Position numbers and translations under genes: made by a program
Part shown: positions 62,116 to 64,000 of the stretch, piece by piece
Numbering within the stretch: position 1 is the first letter of the stretch
How the letters are laid out: every line of letters starts with the position of its first letter
Source: Rhizobium sp. N324
Lineage (GTDB): Bacteria; Pseudomonadota; Alphaproteobacteria; Rhizobiales; Rhizobiaceae
Length of the DNA: 64,000 bases
NCBI RefSeq assembly: GCF_001664485.1
Contig: NZ_CP013630.1
Coordinates: 1,801,001-1,865,000, forward strand
Direction: 5' to 3'
Notes under the pieces: model-generated
What the model was told of the DNA's origin: nothing
The model's database searches: none
What the model saw: only the letters and a program-made list of their open reading frames with translations

Positions 62116-63504
62116 CTAGTCTCCCACTTCCATGGGCTCGAAGGTCATGGTCACCGTCGTCCCTCCTTCGCCCGTATTGATCTCGAAGGATCCTCCCAGG
62201 CTGTCGATGCGTTCGCGAAGCCCCACCAAGCCGAGGCTGGCCGGCCGCACCTCGTTCGGGTCGAAGCCATCGCCGCGGTCGCTGACCTCGACATGAACAT
62301 GACCATTGTGCGAGACCGCTCTTACGGCCTGCTGAATACCGCCGCCATGGCGATAGGCATTGTTCAAGGCTTCCTGCACGAAGCGATAAATGCAGATCTT
62401 TACAGCAGGAGCGAGTTCGGGGCCATCATCGTCGATGATTGTTTCGACGCGGGTTTCGGTCTTGTGCTGATGCGCTTCGACCACCCGGGTTACGATCTCG
62501 CTGATCGAGGACTTCTCGATTTGCGGCAGCACCAGTCCGCTGCAGATATTGCGGATCTCGGTCATCGCCTCGGCAAGGCTCGAGCGTATCCAAGCGAGTT
62601 CCTTTTCCCGCGCTTCGGGCAGGGTCGACGCGTTGATCAACATATCGCTGTCCAGCCGCAGTGAGGCATAGGCTATGTGCTGGGCCGGGCCGTCGTGCAG
62701 ATCGGCGCCGATGCTGCGCAGATAGGTTTCGTTCAGCGCCGCCACGCGCTGGGAGGCGCGCTGCAGCCGCCGCTGCAGCCCGCGGTTTTCCGCCAGCAGC
62801 GCTGACAGATCGTTGACCCGTTCCTTGAGATCCTTGCGCTGCGCCTCTATCGTGCGGCTGACCCGGAACACCAGGACGGCGAGAACAAGGAAAAAGATTG
62901 CCGTCAGAGCGGCGACTGCGGCCCAGCTCCGGAGCCTGGCATGCGCCAGGCTGTCGCCCAATCCTTCCGCCGTCTCGTAGAATTCGATGACGGCGACCGC
63001 CTGTCCGGACCATGGCTGGAGCACGGGGTTGTAAATTTCCATCAGCGGTTTGCCGAGTGCGCGCTCCTTGTCGCTTTCCGGATCGTCGGCGATTTCGTAG
63101 CGGGCGACGAGAGATCCCGCGAAGGCTGTCTGGAGCTTGTCGCTGACCGCAAACCTCCTGCCCACCATCTCCTTCTCGTTCGAATAAAGGATGGTGCCGT
63201 CGTTTCGCCAGAGCTTGAAGGAAACGAGCCGCCTGCCGAGTGCCCCCTGACCGAGCGTCTCGTCCAGAGCCTGAGCGCTGCCTTCGTCCAGGAATGATGC
63301 CGTTTGCATGTCGGGGAGCAGCGGCGCGACAACGCTGTCGACATAGAGCGCCGTCGCGGCACCGGAATTGTGGATGACCGCCTCCTCGATGAGGTGGGTG
63401 ACGAGAATGCCCACCAGGAACATGGCGGCAATCGAGATCAACCCACCCGCGATAAAGAACTGGGAGGCGAGTGAGCGGGCATTCCAGCGGCGAAGCCAAT
63501 TCAT
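62116..63504 (-). CDS. Membrane sensor histidine kinase, HisKA_3 (NarX/DegS) type
   Basis: The 462-residue kinase has membrane segments at about 15-37 and 194-214 enclosing a periplasmic sensor domain, then a coiled coil (about 216-260), a HisKA_3 domain with phosphorylated His270 (GADLHDGPAQH), and a HATPase_c domain with EALNNAYRHGG, DRGDGFD and GLVGLRERI. It is co-transcribed with its response regulator and is preceded by a small membrane protein gene with a stress promoter. The signal is unknown. Confidence 0.94.
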   Translation of the reverse strand: MNWLRRWNARSLASQFFIAGGLISIAAMFLVGILVTHLIEEAVIHNSGAATALYVDSVVAPLLPDMQTASFLDEGSAQALDETLGQGALGRRLVSFKLWRNDGTILYSNEKEMVGRRFAVSDKLQTAFAGSLVARYEIADDPESDKERALGKPLMEIYNPVLQPWSGQAVAVIEFYETAEGLGDSLAHARLRSWAAVAALTAIFFLVLAVLVFRVSRTIEAQRKDLKERVNDLSALLAENRGLQRRLQRASQRVAALNETYLRSIGADLHDGPAQHIAYASLRLDSDMLINASTLPEAREKELAWIRSSLAEAMTEIRNICSGLVLPQIEKSSISEIVTRVVEAHQHKTETRVETIIDDDGPELAPAVKICIYRFVQEALNNAYRHGGGIQQAVRAVSHNGHVHVEVSDRGDGFDPNEVRPASLGLVGLRERIDSLGGSFEINTGEGGTTVTMTFEPMEVGD

Positions 63505-63567
63505 TGTGATACCGGTAAGAGACTTGCCGACTAACCTATCGCTTCCTCAGAATTTTTCCAGACAGCG

Positions 63568-63744
63568 TCAGGGCACATCCCTGGTATCGAAGATTTCGGC
63601 GCCTCTTATGCTTTTGGTCAACTGCAGCGTATCGCCTGACATGGCCGCCCCGAAGACGTAGAGAAGCCCGGCCAGAACGACGACAAGGGCGATGACGCAC
63701 AGGTTGCAGGCGTCATTGACGCGGGATCTGTTAGTCTGGGCCAT
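63568..63744 (-). CDS. 58-residue membrane protein, previously easy to miss; first gene of the sensor-kinase operon
   Basis: The reading MAQTNRSRVNDACNLCVIAL starts after a strong AAGGAGAT site with 6-nt spacing. It continues through one hydrophobic segment (about 16-35, VIALVVVLAGLLYVFGAAM) to a polar C-terminus (TKSIRGAEIFDTRDVP). Two cysteines (13, 16) form a CxxC just before the membrane segment. It ends 63 bp upstream of the kinase start and is preceded by a perfect EcfG promoter. Its function is unknown; it could be an accessory or small signalling protein for the kinase. Confidence 0.75.
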   Translation of the reverse strand: MAQTNRSRVNDACNLCVIALVVVLAGLLYVFGAAMSGDTLQLTKSIRGAEIFDTRDVP

Positions 63745-63771
63745 ATTTGGATCTCCTTCGGTATCCTTCGA

Positions 63772-63797
63772 AACGGAGCCGGTTCGGTGCGCGTTCC
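63772..63797 (-). promoter_or_regulatory. EcfG-type (general stress response) promoter
   Basis: Read on the - strand: GGAAC, exactly 17 nt, CGTT. This is the consensus recognised by EcfG/RpoE2 sigma factors in alphaproteobacteria. It ends 28 bp before the start of the 58-residue gene and would drive that gene with the kinase and response regulator genes. Confidence 0.75.
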
Positions 63798-63907
63798 ACG
63801 CCGGGGACTTCGGTCGGGGAGGATAGGGACCAAGGTCTTATCCCCGTGGACATCGGCGGAAGCCGTCATATTTCAGACCTGAGGGACTTAAGGGTGGAGG
63901 TTTGTGA

Positions 63908-64000
63908 GTGACGATTTCTGCCGACATCGAAAGCGGCGACAACGCTGTATTTGCCACGTCTCCCGCGCCATTCGATCAGGGCGTCGCCGAGCTTTACCAG
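63908..64000 (+). CDS. Start of an unidentified gene running off the window
   Basis: An open frame from GTG reads MTISADIESGDNAVFATSPA and continues without stop to the edge (31 codons). GGAGG lies 7 nt upstream. It diverges from the kinase operon. Too little is present to recognise the family; ATG/GTG choice and coding status are provisional. Confidence 0.45.
   Translation, partial: MTISADIESGDNAVFATSPAPFDQGVAELYQ

Noticed and set aside
63618..63869. 83-codon - strand frame overlapping the small membrane protein gene
   Set aside because: It lacks a good ribosome site and protein-like composition; the 58-codon frame has a strong AAGGAG, a membrane helix and a promoter.

Overview
The window reads as a chromosomal segment of an alphaproteobacterium of the Rhizobium leguminosarum / R. 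etli type. The evidence is high-GC, GC3-rich coding sequence, RpoC and ribosomal proteins of rhizobial length and sequence, several copies of palindromic intergenic repeats of the kind seen throughout Rhizobium chromosomes, and a perfect EcfG-type (alphaproteobacterial general stress) promoter. The species call rests on recognition, not on a search.

Region 1 (1-26,816) is the transcription/translation supercluster, all on + except one small gene: 3' part of rpoB, rpoC with a strong terminator, a small conserved gene on the - strand, then rpsL-rpsG-fusA-tuf, the S10 operon (rpsJ to rpsQ), the spc operon (rplN to secY, adk) and the alpha operon (rpsM, rpsK, rpoA, rplQ), closed by a strong terminator. 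Several starts are corrected here (rpoC, rplC, rplD, rpsN, rplO, rpsM with GTG). Spacers of 97-260 bp inside this string carry terminator-like hairpins (after rpsQ, rplR, rplO, rpsM and rpsK), and a structured leader precedes rpsJ.

Region 2 (26,817-43,000) holds ordinary accessory and housekeeping genes: a DUF2809 membrane protein, msrPQ (periplasmic methionine sulfoxide repair), ilvD, an LprI-like and a DUF1232 protein, a DegP-type protease overlapping rarA, a VIT-like membrane protein, a DUF1883 protein, an alpha/beta hydrolase, a divergent SDR/LysR pair with a LysR box, a secreted HSL-type hydrolase whose catalytic serine is replaced by Asp, an AhpD-like protein, and an orphan PAS sensor kinase.

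Region 3 (43,100-59,295) is a twelve-gene co-directional catabolic cluster: a LacI repressor with two matching palindromic operators, a CoA-transferase, an enoyl-CoA hydratase/isomerase, an aldehyde dehydrogenase, a complete glucose/mannose-type (GtsABC-like) sugar ABC transporter, two different GMC flavoenzymes, a Gfo/Idh/MocA dehydrogenase and a fumarate-reductase-like flavoprotein. Overlapping or nearly touching genes point to one or two transcripts. The substrate is not identifiable from sequence, but the gene content suggests uptake of a sugar or glycoside, oxidation of its ring, and processing of a carboxylic acid fragment through CoA thioesters. It is the best candidate in the window for an undescribed pathway.

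Region 4 (59,296-64,000) looks stress-related: exonuclease III broken by a 1-nt frameshift, a membrane-anchored ElaB-like protein, an exported Gly/Asn-repeat protein, a NarL-type response regulator and its HisKA_3 sensor kinase, and upstream of these a 58-residue membrane protein with a perfect GGAAC-N17-CGTT promoter. A divergent gene runs off the right edge.

No rRNA, tRNA, CRISPR array, insertion sequence or prophage gene was seen.
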